DNA of 64,000 bases from JAOXRU01 sp965247735 (lineage in GTDB: Bacteria; Bacteroidota; Bacteroidia; Flavobacteriales; Flavobacteriaceae), in the NCBI GenBank assembly GCA_965247735.1, contig CBDFHN010000002.1, positions 3,968,001 through 4,032,000 of the forward strand. Direction: 5' to 3'. How positions within the stretch are numbered: the first letter of the stretch is position 1; each line of letters starts with the position of its first letter. Made by a program: the position numbers and the translations under genes. The notes beneath the pieces were generated by a model. That model had not been told where the DNA came from and did not search any database. It saw only the letters and a list, made by a program, of their open reading frames with translations. Below are positions 10,801-19,443 of this stretch, in pieces.

Positions 10801-13800
10801 CCCAAATCAGAAGGGTCCTTATAATTTAGAGAAAAACACCGATTTTGATGCCGCTGCTTCGGATGATAAATGGGGAGGTATTATGCGGTCTTTAAGTAGT
10901 ACCAATTTTGAGCAATCTAATGTAGAGTTTGTGCAATTTTGGGTATTAGATCCTTATGTGGATGGTATTTCTGGGACTGGTGGAGAGTTGGTGTTTAATT
11001 TAGGTAATATTTCAGAAGATGTACTTAAAGATGGGAAAAAACAATATGAAAACGGATTACCAGGGGTAGGAAGTACCGATTTGGTATCTAATACATCATG
11101 GGGTAGAGTGCCGTCAACACAATCGTTAGTATATGCTTTTGATGCTGATTCAGCTAATAGAAACTTACAAGATTTAGGGTATGATGGTAATAATGATGCA
11201 GATGAAGTTACGAGAATAACAGATTTAAGAAATGAATCTGGAGTATATGAATTTGAAGGAGGAACTGGGGATGACCCGATGCTAGATAATTACCAATACT
11301 ATTTGGCAAGAGAAGGTGGTGTTTTACAGCGTTATTTAGATTATAACAATCCGCAAGGGAATTCACCAGTATCAGTATCAAATTCTAATAGAGGATCAAC
11401 AACATTGCCAGATGTAGAAGATATTGATAGAGATTTAACCATGAATACGGTAAATAGCTATTTTGAATATAGGATTAAAATTGGCCCAGAAACAACAATT
11501 AATAGTCGGTTTGTGTCGGATATTAAAGAAGTATCTGTAACTGCTGCTGATGATAGATTGGTGAATGCAAGATGGATTCAGTACAAAATTCCAATTAATC
11601 CAGGTAATTATGATCTTACTAATATTAATGATGCTGCAGTACATGGTAAATTTGGCGGTATTGAAGATTTAAGATCAATTAGTTTTATGCGTATGTATCT
11701 TACTGGTTTTACAGAAGATGTGGTACTACGTTTTGCAACATTAGATTTGGTAAGAGGAGATTGGAGAACTTATGGAAGTAGTTTGTTTACTGACGAGAGC
11801 AAGCCTAAAAGTTCTGATACAAAATTTGATGTGACTACAGTAAATGTGGAGGAAAATAGCAGTAGAAACCCAATTCCATACGTAGTGCCTCCAGGAGTAT
11901 TTAGAGAGCAGTTGAATAATAATAATACAATAATCCGTCAAAACGAACAATCATTATCATTAAAAGTAGAGAATTTAAAGGCCGAAGATTCAAGAGCAGT
12001 GTATAAAAACATTAATGTTGATATTCGTCAATATAAAAGATTGAAAATGTTTGTGCATGCCGAACGAATTACGATGGCAGATGATAGCGATGACCTTGTT
12101 GGTTTTTTACGTTTGGGTACAGATTTTAAAGAGAATTTTTATCAAGTAGAAAAAGTGCTAGAGTTTACCGAATTCGGCGCGTCATCAGATACTGATATTT
12201 GGAAAGAGGCAAATAATTTGGAGATTAGTTTAAGTGTATTGTCTGCAATAAAAACAAAAGCAATTGCTAATAATTCTTTAAATGATGTTACTTTTTATGA
12301 TGTGGATGCTACAGGTGTTGTAAGCGAAAATTCAGTTGGTGAGTTTGATGCAAGAATTCCTGGCGGATTAAGGATTGGAATAAAAGGAAATCCTTCGTTA
12401 GGAAATGTAAGAACTATGATGCTCGGAATAAAAAATAGCCATAGCGAGCCAGGAGAAGATGTTGATGGAGAAGTGTGGTATAATGAGTTGCGATTGTCCG
12501 AATTGGATAATGGTGGTGGCTGGGCTGCAGTTGCAGCAATGAACTTAAATTTTGCTGACTTTGCTGATGTTGCAGCTACAGGGAATATAAGTACTGCTGG
12601 TTTTGGAGCTATAGATCAAACTCCAAACGAAAGAAAAAGAGAGAAGGCAGTATCATACGACTTAGTGTCTAATATTAACTTAGGGCAGTTATTACCAAAA
12701 AAATGGGGAATTCAATTACCATTTAATTTTGGGATTTCTGAAGAGTTAATTACACCGGAATTTGATCCTGTATATGATGATTTAAGGCTTGATGAACGTA
12801 TTGATAATGCAAAAACAGAAGAAGATAAGGATGTTATTCGCCGTCAAGCGGAAGACTATACCAAAAGGCAGAGTATTAACTTTATTGGAGTAAAGAAAAA
12901 TAGAACAGGAGATAAAACACCGCGTTTTTATGATGTGGAGAATTTTACATTCAACTATTCGTATAACGAAGTTAATCATAGAGATTTTGAAATAGAAGCA
13001 TTAAAAGATCAAAATGTAAAAGCTGGTTTTGTGTATAGTCATAACTTTAACCCGGTTACTGTTGCACCATTTGCAAAAAAAGATTCAGTGCTAACCAGTA
13101 GGTACTGGCAATGGCTTAAAGATTTTAATTTTAACGTGTTGCCTACTAGTATTTCTGTAAACTCTAATGTTAATAGAGCATTTAATAGTCAGCAATTTAG
13201 AGATGTTCAGGTTGGAGAAGTAGATCCTAATGAGCAACTGGGATTACCAGAGCTGCAGCAAAGAAACTTTTTGTTCAATTGGCAATATTCAATTAATTAT
13301 AATATTACAAAATCATTAAGAGCTAATCTTACTGCTACAAATGCAAGTATTGTTCGTAATTATTTTGATGAAAATAATGAAATCGATAAATCATTAACAA
13401 TTTGGGATGGTTTTTGGGATGCTGGAGATCCAAATAGGCATTCGCAACAGCTACAGGTTAATTATGATATTCCATTTAATAAAATTCCTTTTTTAAGTTT
13501 TGTAAAAGGTACTTATACCTATACCAGTAATTTCGATTGGCAGCGTGGAGGAGATGCGCTTGTAGAGATTGCAGGAGAGCAAATAAATACAGTGCAGAAC
13601 TCTGGAATACATGCGATAAATTCTACATTGAGTTTTACAAAATTCTACAAGTATCTTGGCTTAACAAAAAGCAAAAAGAGAAGAAGAACTGTAGCTAGTA
13701 AGGCAGATGCACTAACTAAAAAATCAAAAGGAAAATCAACATCGACTAAGAAACGAGGTGGATTAGCAGATTTTGGAATAGGATTATTAACCATGATAAA

Positions 13801-15112
13801 ACGTGTTAATATCAACTATAAAGAAAACAGTGGAAAAGTACTTCCTGGTTATACACAATCGGTTGGTTTTATTGGGACAACTAGACCGTCTTTAGGTTTT
13901 GTTTTTGGAAGTCAATCAGATGTTAGATTTGAAGCTGCAAAAAAAGGATGGATTACCAGTTTCGAGGATTTTAATGAACAATATACAGATCGTACCGAGC
14001 AACAGTTAGATGTTACTGCAACAGCAACGCCTTTTAAAGGGCTAACTATAGATTTTGTTGCCAATAGACAACAATCAGAAACGTATAGTGAGAATTTTGA
14101 TATTCTTGACGATAATACCTATGATGCATTGCTAGGAAATACCTATGGAAGTTTTAGTATTTCTAATTTAATGATTTCTACTGCTTTTGTGAAAAGTGAT
14201 GAGTTTAATTCAGAAACTTTTAATAAATTTAGAGCTAATAGATTGCAAGTAGCTAACCGTTTGGCGGCTCAAAGAGGAATAGATTTAAATGATCCTGCTA
14301 ATATAGATGAAGAGGGATATCCAAGAGGGTATGGGAAAACGAGCCAAGATGTATTGCTGCCAGCATTTTTGGCGGCCTATTCAGGACAAGATGCAGGAAA
14401 AGTAAAGTTAGGGGCTTTTAGAAATGTTCCAATTCCAAATTGGAATATGAAATACACTGGTTTAACAAAACTAAAGTGGTTTAAAAAACGATTTAAGCGT
14501 TTCTCTTTAAGTCATGGATATAGGTCTAGCTATAGTATCAACTCCTATCAAACAAACTTAGAGAAGCAAGTAGATGCAAATGCTAAGGATGTTTCTGGTA
14601 ACTTTTTAAGTGATAATTTATTTAATAATGTAACCTTAGTAGATCAGTTTAATCCATTGATGAGAGTAGATTTTGAAATGAAAAATTCGATTAGTTTTTT
14701 AGCAGAAATTAAAATGGATAGAGCAATGTCTTTAAGTTTTGATAACTCATTATTGACCGAAATAAACGGTAAAGAATATAAGATTGGACTGGGATATAGA
14801 ATTAAAGACGTACGTTTTAAAACCAATATTGGTGGTAAAAAAACAACTTTAAAAGGTGATTTAAATCTTAAAGGTGATTTTTCCTTACGTGATAATATTA
14901 CGATAATCCGTAATCTTGATATTGATAATAACCAAATTACTTCTGGTCAAAAGCTATTGGCATTTAAATTTACTGCAGATTATGCGTTAAGCAAAAACTT
15001 AAATGTACTGTTCTTTTACGACCATGCATTCTCTGAATTTGCTGTTTCTACAGCTTTCCCACAGACCACAATTAACTCTGGGTTTACATTGCGTTATAAT
15101 TTTGGAAATTAG
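7889..15112 (+). CDS. sprA: Type IX secretion system outer-membrane translocon SprA (Sov)
   Basis: 2407 aa, matching SprA/Sov, the very large single-chain outer-membrane barrel through which T9SS cargo leaves the cell. A TTG at 7889 is the best start: the protein then begins MKKIKVVSSNSFKRIVFF and continues as a signal peptide ending near VMQGQ, and no nearby ATG gives a better fit. Features typical of the family include DYTPTEDDIIRKIEVGNISMP near residues 219-239, DYTVNYQAGTVQI near 720, VYLEDFEGAQ near 860, many alternating beta-strand segments and a final strand ending LRYNFGN. It lies 5 bp downstream of ruvA. This maeB-ruvA-sprA-gcvH order is, to my knowledge, common in Flavobacteriaceae. 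The three type B cargo proteins later in the window would depend on it. Confidence 0.95.
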   Translation: MKKIKVVSSNSFKRIVFFVFVLSVVVMQGQTTGTQQDTIKKPVSLGTISLKNPKSVVSKYEYDPVLNRYILTQKVGDFNLKHPLILTPAQYQKLIEKESMNDYFHKKLDAYSGKKAGAKEERKNLLPSFYVNSAFFESLFGGTNIDVVPQGSVAMDLGVIYQKNDNPALSPRNRSNISFDFDQRISLSLLGKVGERLQVTANYDTEATFDFQNLIKLDYTPTEDDIIRKIEVGNISMPLNSSLITGAQSLFGVKTELQFGRLTVTGVFSEQRSQNRTVVAQGGGTVNEFSFFARDYDEDKHFFLAQYFRDNYDKALENYPYIRSQVQITRIEVWVTNRGQLTQNVRNVVAIQDLGEYDATSSVFHAKTRITEQSGGNPPAGFFNTNTGSDNSLPRNNANDYDPALIEAGGGALSTAIRDVATVQAGFNVPGYTVNQGFDYAVLENARKLEQGRDFDFNTQLGYISLNQRLSNDEVLGVAFQYTYKGEVYQVGEFGNGGIEATGVVNSGTTTEITNNTLVLKLLKSNITSVADPIWNLMMKNIYSTGAFQLSQEDFKLNILYVDPTPKNYITPIDETTWPNGLDKKVLLDVFNFDRLNAYNDVQPGGDGFFDYLPGITIDTQSGRIIFTKVEPFGEYIHDVLGAGDYHDESSYNPNQEQYVFSSMYNQTKSAALEDAGKNKFQLNGKYKSEGSNGIPIGAFNVPRGSVKVTAGGRILQEGIDYTVNYQAGTVQIIDPGLEASNVPIEISVENNAVFGQQTRRFSGFNMEYKFSDKFMAGATLINLKEKPLTQKANYGTEPVNNTMYGINANYSTEVPFLTRLVNKLPNIDTDAESNFSIRGEFAYLQAKSPKSADFNGETTVYLEDFEGAQSLIDIRSALGWSLASKPLFFGDLTGSAPTEIENITNGFGRAKLAWYTIDPIFYTKQRPSEISDSDVSSNQTRRIFIDEIFPDQDIAQGQQTVQNTLDLAYYPNQKGPYNLEKNTDFDAAASDDKWGGIMRSLSSTNFEQSNVEFVQFWVLDPYVDGISGTGGELVFNLGNISEDVLKDGKKQYENGLPGVGSTDLVSNTSWGRVPSTQSLVYAFDADSANRNLQDLGYDGNNDADEVTRITDLRNESGVYEFEGGTGDDPMLDNYQYYLAREGGVLQRYLDYNNPQGNSPVSVSNSNRGSTTLPDVEDIDRDLTMNTVNSYFEYRIKIGPETTINSRFVSDIKEVSVTAADDRLVNARWIQYKIPINPGNYDLTNINDAAVHGKFGGIEDLRSISFMRMYLTGFTEDVVLRFATLDLVRGDWRTYGSSLFTDESKPKSSDTKFDVTTVNVEENSSRNPIPYVVPPGVFREQLNNNNTIIRQNEQSLSLKVENLKAEDSRAVYKNINVDIRQYKRLKMFVHAERITMADDSDDLVGFLRLGTDFKENFYQVEKVLEFTEFGASSDTDIWKEANNLEISLSVLSAIKTKAIANNSLNDVTFYDVDATGVVSENSVGEFDARIPGGLRIGIKGNPSLGNVRTMMLGIKNSHSEPGEDVDGEVWYNELRLSELDNGGGWAAVAAMNLNFADFADVAATGNISTAGFGAIDQTPNERKREKAVSYDLVSNINLGQLLPKKWGIQLPFNFGISEELITPEFDPVYDDLRLDERIDNAKTEEDKDVIRRQAEDYTKRQSINFIGVKKNRTGDKTPRFYDVENFTFNYSYNEVNHRDFEIEALKDQNVKAGFVYSHNFNPVTVAPFAKKDSVLTSRYWQWLKDFNFNVLPTSISVNSNVNRAFNSQQFRDVQVGEVDPNEQLGLPELQQRNFLFNWQYSINYNITKSLRANLTATNASIVRNYFDENNEIDKSLTIWDGFWDAGDPNRHSQQLQVNYDIPFNKIPFLSFVKGTYTYTSNFDWQRGGDALVEIAGEQINTVQNSGIHAINSTLSFTKFYKYLGLTKSKKRRRTVASKADALTKKSKGKSTSTKKRGGLADFGIGLLTMIKRVNINYKENSGKVLPGYTQSVGFIGTTRPSLGFVFGSQSDVRFEAAKKGWITSFEDFNEQYTDRTEQQLDVTATATPFKGLTIDFVANRQQSETYSENFDILDDNTYDALLGNTYGSFSISNLMISTAFVKSDEFNSETFNKFRANRLQVANRLAAQRGIDLNDPANIDEEGYPRGYGKTSQDVLLPAFLAAYSGQDAGKVKLGAFRNVPIPNWNMKYTGLTKLKWFKKRFKRFSLSHGYRSSYSINSYQTNLEKQVDANAKDVSGNFLSDNLFNNVTLVDQFNPLMRVDFEMKNSISFLAEIKMDRAMSLSFDNSLLTEINGKEYKIGLGYRIKDVRFKTNIGGKKTTLKGDLNLKGDFSLRDNITIIRNLDIDNNQITSGQKLLAFKFTADYALSKNLNVLFFYDHAFSEFAVSTAFPQTTINSGFTLRYNFGN

Positions 15113-15123
15113 CCCTAATAGTT

Positions 15124-15154
15124 TTGATTTAATAGTTTTAATCATTTACATTTG
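15124..15154 (+). promoter_or_regulatory. Bacteroidota-type promoter for gcvH
   Basis: TTG at 15124-15126, then 20 bases, then TACATTTG at 15147-15154. This is a full match to the Bacteroidota primary sigma factor form TTG-N(17-23)-TAnnTTTG. It lies just after the sprA stop and about 115 bases before the gcvH ATG, implying a long leader. It suggests that gcvH has its own transcription start. Confidence 0.65.
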
Positions 15155-15268
15155 CTTGCAAATAAAAACTAAAACTCAATGAAATTAGTCATAATAGTTG
15201 GTTGCTCTCAATCGATATAGTTATTGGCTAATAACATCTGACAGAATTAATAAACTAAAAACAAACAG

Positions 15269-15649
15269 ATGAATATTCCATCAGAATTAAAATACACTAA
15301 AGATCACGAGTGGATTAAGATTGAAGGTGATGTTGCCACAGTTGGTGTAACAGACTTTGCTCAAAAAGAACTAGGAGATATCGTTTATGTAGAAGTTGAA
15401 ACAGTTGATGAAACTTTAGCTAAAGACGAAGTTTTTGGAACAGTAGAAGCTGTAAAAACAGTTTCTGATCTATTTTTGCCGCTTTCAGGAGAGATAATTG
15501 AATTTAATGAAGGATTAGAAGACGAGCCTGAAAAAGTAAATTCTGATCCTTATGGTGATGGATGGATGATAAAAATAAAACTATCTGATACTGCTGAGCT
15601 AGATGGATTACTTAGTGATGAAGATTATAAAGCCCTTATTGGTGCTTAA
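15269..15649 (+). CDS. gcvH: Glycine cleavage system H protein
   Basis: 126 aa, normal length. The H protein carries the lipoyl arm that shuttles the aminomethyl group between P, T and L proteins of glycine cleavage. The lipoylation site is K63 in [12 protein letters not shown], and the start region [13 protein letters not shown] and the end of the domain [13 protein letters not shown] are both standard. It is cytoplasmic. The P and T genes are not nearby, as is usual in flavobacteria. Its 3' end overlaps the VanZ-like frame. Confidence 0.97.
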   Translation: MNIPSELKYTKDHEWIKIEGDVATVGVTDFAQKELGDIVYVEVETVDETLAKDEVFGTVEAVKTVSDLFLPLSGEIIEFNEGLEDEPEKVNSDPYGDGWMIKIKLSDTAELDGLLSDEDYKALIGA

Positions 15650-16037
15650 TAGGTATAAGTTTACAATCATATTAATAAGCTGGCTCGTGTTTATAACATG
15701 GGCCAGCTTATTTTCTTTTTCAGGAAGTCCATCAACTGCATTTAACTTTCCCCATGCCGATAAAGTGGTTCATTTTGGTTTTTACTTTGTAACTACAATT
15801 TTGGCCTATCTGGTTTTTAGCAAAGAATGGTTATTGGCTACAAAAAAAAGAAAGAAAATATTTTTTGTTTTTTTATTTACGGTGCTATATGGCATAATTA
15901 TTGAGATATTACAAATAAAGTTAACTCACGATAGAGCAGGAGAATTTTTTGATGTAGTTGCAAATACTTTTGGTAGTATAAGTGCTATTTTTGTAACATT
16001 AACCCTGCATAACAATAAAATAATAGGTATTACTTAA
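15603..16037 (+). CDS. VanZ-like family membrane protein
   Basis: Up to 144 aa with about four membrane segments. The family hallmarks are [15 protein letters not shown] (about residues 49-63) and a later [28 protein letters not shown] stretch (the EILQ...R...D..AN pattern). Members are small inner-membrane proteins of unclear function; VanZ itself modestly raises teicoplanin resistance, which need not apply here. The start is uncertain: ATG at 15603 overlaps gcvH by 47 bp, ATG at 15618 overlaps by 32 bp, and TTG/GTG codons at 15639/15642 would give the shortest N-terminus. Any of these implies coupling to gcvH. The frame is real because the hydrophobic pattern and family motifs run through it. 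Confidence 0.8.
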   Translation: MDYLVMKIIKPLLVLNRYKFTIILISWLVFITWASLFSFSGSPSTAFNFPHADKVVHFGFYFVTTILAYLVFSKEWLLATKKRKKIFFVFLFTVLYGIIIEILQIKLTHDRAGEFFDVVANTFGSISAIFVTLTLHNNKIIGIT

Positions 16038-16043
16038 AATTAT

Positions 16044-16075
16044 TTGTTTTTTAGTTAAATAAATTTTTAAATTAG
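16044..16075 (+). promoter_or_regulatory. Possible promoter for first TonB gene (one mismatch)
   Basis: TTG at 16044-16046, then 21 bases, then TAAATTAG at 16068-16075. This matches TAnnTTTG except for A at the third T. It ends 20 bases before the ATG at 16096. The spacing is right, but the mismatch in this AT-rich gap makes it only a candidate. Confidence 0.35.
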
Positions 16076-16095
16076 CAATCATTAAAATTTGAGAT

Positions 16096-16806
16096 ATGGA
16101 ACCAAAGAAAAATCCCAAAGCAGATTTAAGTAGAAATAGTTCGTTATACTTTGTAATTGGATTATTTGCTGTAATGCTGTTTACATGGGGAGTGTTAGAA
16201 TACAAATCATACGAAGATAGAGAAGCGTTTGATTATACAATGAATGTAGATGATGAGTTAGAAGAAGAAGTTCCGATGACTGAGCAGATAAAGACACCAC
16301 CACCACCACCACCACCAGCAGCTCCAGAAGTTATTGAAGTTGTAGAGGATGAAGAAGAGGTAGAAGAAACAGTTATTGAGTCTACAGAGACATCTCAAGA
16401 AGAAGAGATTGTTGAGGTTGAAGATGTAGCTGAAGAAGAAGAAGATCTAGATGTAGATGTGCCTTTTGCTGTAATTGAAGATGTGCCAATCTTTCCAGGA
16501 TGTGAAAAAGTGCCAAAAAGTCAAAGAAGAAAATGTTTCCAAGAAAAAATGCAAAAGCATATTCGTAAGCATTTCCGTTATCCAGAAATTGCTCAAGAAA
16601 TGGGTGTTCAAGGTAGAGTATCTGTAATGTTTACAATCGGAAAAGATGGTAGTATTACAAATATTAGAAAAAGAGGTCCAGACAAAAATTTAGAAGCTGA
16701 GGCGATGCGTATTATCAAAAAGTTACCTAAAATGACCCCAGGGAAACAAAGAGGTAGAGCGGTACGTGTACCATTTAGTATTCCAATTACTTTTAAATTG
16801 CAATAA
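16096..16806 (+). CDS. TonB family energy transducer (first of tandem pair)
   Basis: 236 aa. Layout: short cytoplasmic N-terminus (EPKKNPKADLSRN), one membrane anchor (about 17-34), a periplasmic linker with seven consecutive prolines followed by a very acidic Glu/Val-rich stretch, and a TonB C-terminal domain from about residue 155 (RYPEIAQEMGVQGRVSVMF ... FSIPITFKL). It should span the periplasm and pass proton-motive energy to TonB-dependent receptors. Just before the C-terminal domain is a cysteine pair (FPGC...RRKC, about 11 residues apart) also found in the neighbour. A strong terminator follows, so it is expressed separately from the second copy. ExbB/ExbD are not in the window. Confidence 0.9.
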   Translation: MEPKKNPKADLSRNSSLYFVIGLFAVMLFTWGVLEYKSYEDREAFDYTMNVDDELEEEVPMTEQIKTPPPPPPPAAPEVIEVVEDEEEVEETVIESTETSQEEEIVEVEDVAEEEEDLDVDVPFAVIEDVPIFPGCEKVPKSQRRKCFQEKMQKHIRKHFRYPEIAQEMGVQGRVSVMFTIGKDGSITNIRKRGPDKNLEAEAMRIIKKLPKMTPGKQRGRAVRVPFSIPITFKLQ

Positions 16807-16835
16807 TAAAAAAGTAATTTTATAATATAAAATGA

Positions 16836-16867
16836 AAATCCCGAGCAGAAATGCTCGGGATTTTTTT
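16836..16867 (+). terminator. Rho-independent terminator after first TonB gene
   Basis: A perfect 12-bp stem (AAATCCCGAGCA / TGCTCGGGATTT) with GAAA loop at 16836-16863, followed by a run of T to 16867. It lies 30 bp after the stop codon. Confidence 0.92.
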
Positions 16868-16923
16868 ATGGTATGCTTCTTGTATTGTTAATCATGATAA
16901 TTAAACATTAAAAACCATTTATT

Positions 16924-17739
16924 ATGAAAAACAACACTAATGTTGATGCAGCTCACGCCAATGAGTTACACAACACCGTTGCTGAGAAGCACAGTGCAAA
17001 TTTACAAAAAAAGAGCGGGCTAACCTTTAGAAGAAAGCCTAAGAAAAACCCAAAAGCCGATTTGAACAAAAACAGATCCCTGTATTTTTCTATTGGACTA
17101 TTGGCTGTTTTAATTTCAACTTGGAGTTTTTTAGAAATTAAGTCTTATGATAAGGTTGCTTTTTTAGAAAAGGAAATTGTCTTAGTGGATGATACTATTG
17201 AGATTCCTCAAGTCATTGAGTTTAAAACGCCACCACCACCAAAACCACCAGTTGTCCCAGCTGAGGTTAAGACCATTGATGATTTGGACGATACTCCAGA
17301 AACTCTTTTAGCTCCTACAGAAACAACACAAGAAGAAGAAATTCTTCCAGATGACGTAGAAGAGATAGAAAAGATAATAGATGTAATAGTGCCCTTTTTT
17401 GCTTTAGAAGATGTACCAGTTTTCCCTGGTTGTGAAAATGTTTCTAAAAGGGAAAGAAAGAAATGTTTTGAGGAGAAAATAATGAAGCATATTAAAAAGA
17501 ATATTAGGTATCCAGAAGAAGCCCAGGAAATAGGTGCTCAAGGTAGAGTAGCGGTTACGTTTACCATTGATAAAACGGGAAATATTACTAATATAAGAAA
17601 AAGAGGGCCAGACAAAAGTTTAGAAAGTGAAGCAGTAAGAATTATTGGCAAGCTACCTAAAATGATACCAGGAAAACAACAAGGAAAACCTGTTAAGGTA
17701 TCTTTTAGTGTTCCGATTACATTTAGATTAAGTAATTAA
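16924..17739 (+). CDS. TonB family energy transducer (second of tandem pair)
   Basis: 271 aa, same layout as the preceding gene and clearly its paralogue. The shared parts are KKNPKADL before the membrane anchor (here about residues 56-72), a Pro-rich linker (PPPPKPP), an acidic spacer, the FPGC...RKKC cysteine pair and the TonB C-terminal domain (RYPEEAQEIGAQGRVAVTF ... FSVPITFRL). It differs in a 35-residue N-terminal extension (NNTNVDAAHANELHNTVAEK) on the cytoplasmic side and a shorter proline run. Terminators on both sides mark it as a single-gene transcript. Different partner receptors or ExbBD complexes are a possible reason for keeping two copies; that is inference. Confidence 0.9.
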   Translation: MKNNTNVDAAHANELHNTVAEKHSANLQKKSGLTFRRKPKKNPKADLNKNRSLYFSIGLLAVLISTWSFLEIKSYDKVAFLEKEIVLVDDTIEIPQVIEFKTPPPPKPPVVPAEVKTIDDLDDTPETLLAPTETTQEEEILPDDVEEIEKIIDVIVPFFALEDVPVFPGCENVSKRERKKCFEEKIMKHIKKNIRYPEEAQEIGAQGRVAVTFTIDKTGNITNIRKRGPDKSLESEAVRIIGKLPKMIPGKQQGKPVKVSFSVPITFRLSN

Positions 17740-17768
17740 TTTTTTGACATAGATAGAAAGGCTTTCTT

Positions 17769-17810
17769 AGCGAGTAAAAGTGATGAAAAATCATTTTTAC
17801 TCGCTTTTTT
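17769..17810 (+). terminator. Rho-independent terminator after second TonB gene
   Basis: Long hairpin: AGCGAGTAAAA...TGAT pairs with ATCA...TTTTACTCGCT around a GAAAA loop (17769-17805, one mismatch), followed by six T. It lies 30 bp after the stop codon. Confidence 0.9.
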
Positions 17811-17854
17811 AATAGAAGTACAAAAAAGCTTGAAAAATAAACGTTAGCAATACA

Positions 17855-17885
17855 TTGCACAAAAAGCAATTGCGCAGTATCTTTG
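17855..17885 (+). promoter_or_regulatory. Bacteroidota-type promoter for the oxidase genes
   Basis: TTG at 17855-17857, 20 bases, then TATCTTTG at 17878-17885, a full match to TTG-N(17-23)-TAnnTTTG. It lies between the terminator of the second TonB gene and the ATG at 17906, giving a leader of about 15 bases. It should drive at least ctaB to the subunit IV gene. Confidence 0.75.
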
Positions 17886-17905
17886 CACGGATTTTATAAC
17901 AAAAG

Positions 17906-18811
17906 ATGAAAACTGCATTGGAAACAACTGATAATAAAACTGCGAGTCTTTTTAGTTTTAGTGATTTTAAAGAAATTACTAAGGCGAGGTTAGCTATTAG
18001 CGTGGTTTTTTCTTCTATAGCGGGTTATTTTTTAGGAGCAGAAACTATAGAGTTGACTACTGTATTGTTGTTGGTGTTTGGAGGCTATTTTATGGTTGGT
18101 GCATCTAATGCTTTTAATCAAATTATAGAAAAGGACTTGGATGCATTAATGACTAGAACAGAAAACAGACCCATCCCATCTGGGAGAATGTCTGTTAATA
18201 CTGCTACAGTCATAGCGGTTGTATGTACCGTTTTAGGAATTGCAATGCTATATATAGTTAATCCTAAAACAGCAATGTTTGGTGCAATTTCTATTTTTCT
18301 GTATACAAGTGTATATACACCATTAAAAACAAAAACACCATTAGCAGTTTTTGTAGGTGCTTTTCCAGGAGCTATTCCCTTTATGTTAGGATGGGTGGCC
18401 GCAACAGGAGATTTTGGAATTGAAGCAGGAACCTTATTTATGATCCAGTTTTTTTGGCAATTTCCTCATTTTTGGGCAATTGCTTGGATGTTAGATGATG
18501 ATTATAAAAAAGCGGGTTTTAAAATGCTTCCTACTGGAAAGCGTGATAAAAAAACAGCGTTACAGATCATAATGTATACTATTTGGATGATTTTTATATC
18601 TGTAATACCTGCTTTTGGTTTTACAGGAAGACTACATTTGAGTATAGGTTCTGGAATTGTGATTTTTTTATTAGGAATTGTAATGCTTATTTTTGGATTA
18701 AAATTATACAGAAAAATGGATAATAAATCTGCTAGAAGTTTAATGCTAGCAAGTGTTATTTATATAAGTTTAATACAAGTAATTTTAGTGATTGATAAAT
18801 TTTTATTCTAA
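17906..18811 (+). CDS. ctaB: Protoheme IX farnesyltransferase (heme O synthase)
   Basis: 301 aa integral membrane prenyltransferase of the UbiA family that adds a farnesyl group to heme B to make heme O for the terminal oxidase. The substrate-binding motif is visible as NQIIEKDLDALMTRTENRP (about residues 72-90), matching NxxxDxxxDxxxxRTxxRP. The second Asp-rich loop is near MLDDDYKKAGFKMLP. About nine hydrophobic segments follow the family pattern. The gene heads the oxidase cluster, with only 3 bp before the next start, and lies just downstream of a consensus promoter. The symbol cyoE is also used for this family. Confidence 0.94.
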   Translation: MKTALETTDNKTASLFSFSDFKEITKARLAISVVFSSIAGYFLGAETIELTTVLLLVFGGYFMVGASNAFNQIIEKDLDALMTRTENRPIPSGRMSVNTATVIAVVCTVLGIAMLYIVNPKTAMFGAISIFLYTSVYTPLKTKTPLAVFVGAFPGAIPFMLGWVAATGDFGIEAGTLFMIQFFWQFPHFWAIAWMLDDDYKKAGFKMLPTGKRDKKTALQIIMYTIWMIFISVIPAFGFTGRLHLSIGSGIVIFLLGIVMLIFGLKLYRKMDNKSARSLMLASVIYISLIQVILVIDKFLF

Positions 18812-18814
18812 AGT

Positions 18815-19396
18815 ATGGATTTAACACTGGGTACAGAAAGAGAAAAAACAGCTAGAGCAAAAAGAATGATGCTTTGGTTTGGGATTATAAGTTTAATAAT
18901 GTCATTTGCTGGGCTAACATCTGCTTTTATAGTAAGTAGTTCTCGTAAAGATTGGATGGCAGATTTTATTATACCAGAATCATTCCTGATTAGTACAGTA
19001 TTGATTATTTGTAGTAGTATTACTTTTTTCCTGGCAAAAAAGGCTGTCCAAAAAGGTAATAACTCACTTGTTGGAATATTGCTAGGAGCTACATTGCTAC
19101 TTGGTGTTGCGTTTGTGATTTTTCAGCTTTACGGATTTGGTGAGATTATTGACGCAGGCTATAATTTTACTGGCCCTACAAGTAATGTAACCATGTCTTT
19201 TATCTTTATAATAGCTTTTGCACATATATTACATGTTTTAGCGGGCTTAATTGTGTTACTATTTGTAATTTATAATCATTTTAAAGAACGCTACACTGCT
19301 ACAGAATATCTTGGTTTAGAACTAGGTGCGACTTTCTGGCATTTTGTAGATATTCTATGGGTGTATTTGATTTTGTTTTTCTATTTCTTTAGATAA
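18815..19396 (+). CDS. Heme-copper oxidase subunit III-type protein (short form)
   Basis: 193 aa with five membrane segments. It ends in the subunit III pattern ELGATFWHFVDILWVYLILFFYF and has AFAHILHVLAGLIVL in the preceding helix. It lacks the first two helices of long subunit III, as in the short CtaE/CyoC forms. Subunit III supports stability and proton uptake of the oxidase in the inner membrane. It begins 3 bp after ctaB and is followed by a second, larger subunit III gene, the usual arrangement in this family. Subunits I and II are outside the window. Confidence 0.88.
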   Translation: MDLTLGTEREKTARAKRMMLWFGIISLIMSFAGLTSAFIVSSSRKDWMADFIIPESFLISTVLIICSSITFFLAKKAVQKGNNSLVGILLGATLLLGVAFVIFQLYGFGEIIDAGYNFTGPTSNVTMSFIFIIAFAHILHVLAGLIVLLFVIYNHFKERYTATEYLGLELGATFWHFVDILWVYLILFFYFFR

Positions 19397-19443
19397 GAAA
19401 AAAACGTAAATTTGAACAATTTTTAAAAATAAGATAACTTTTT

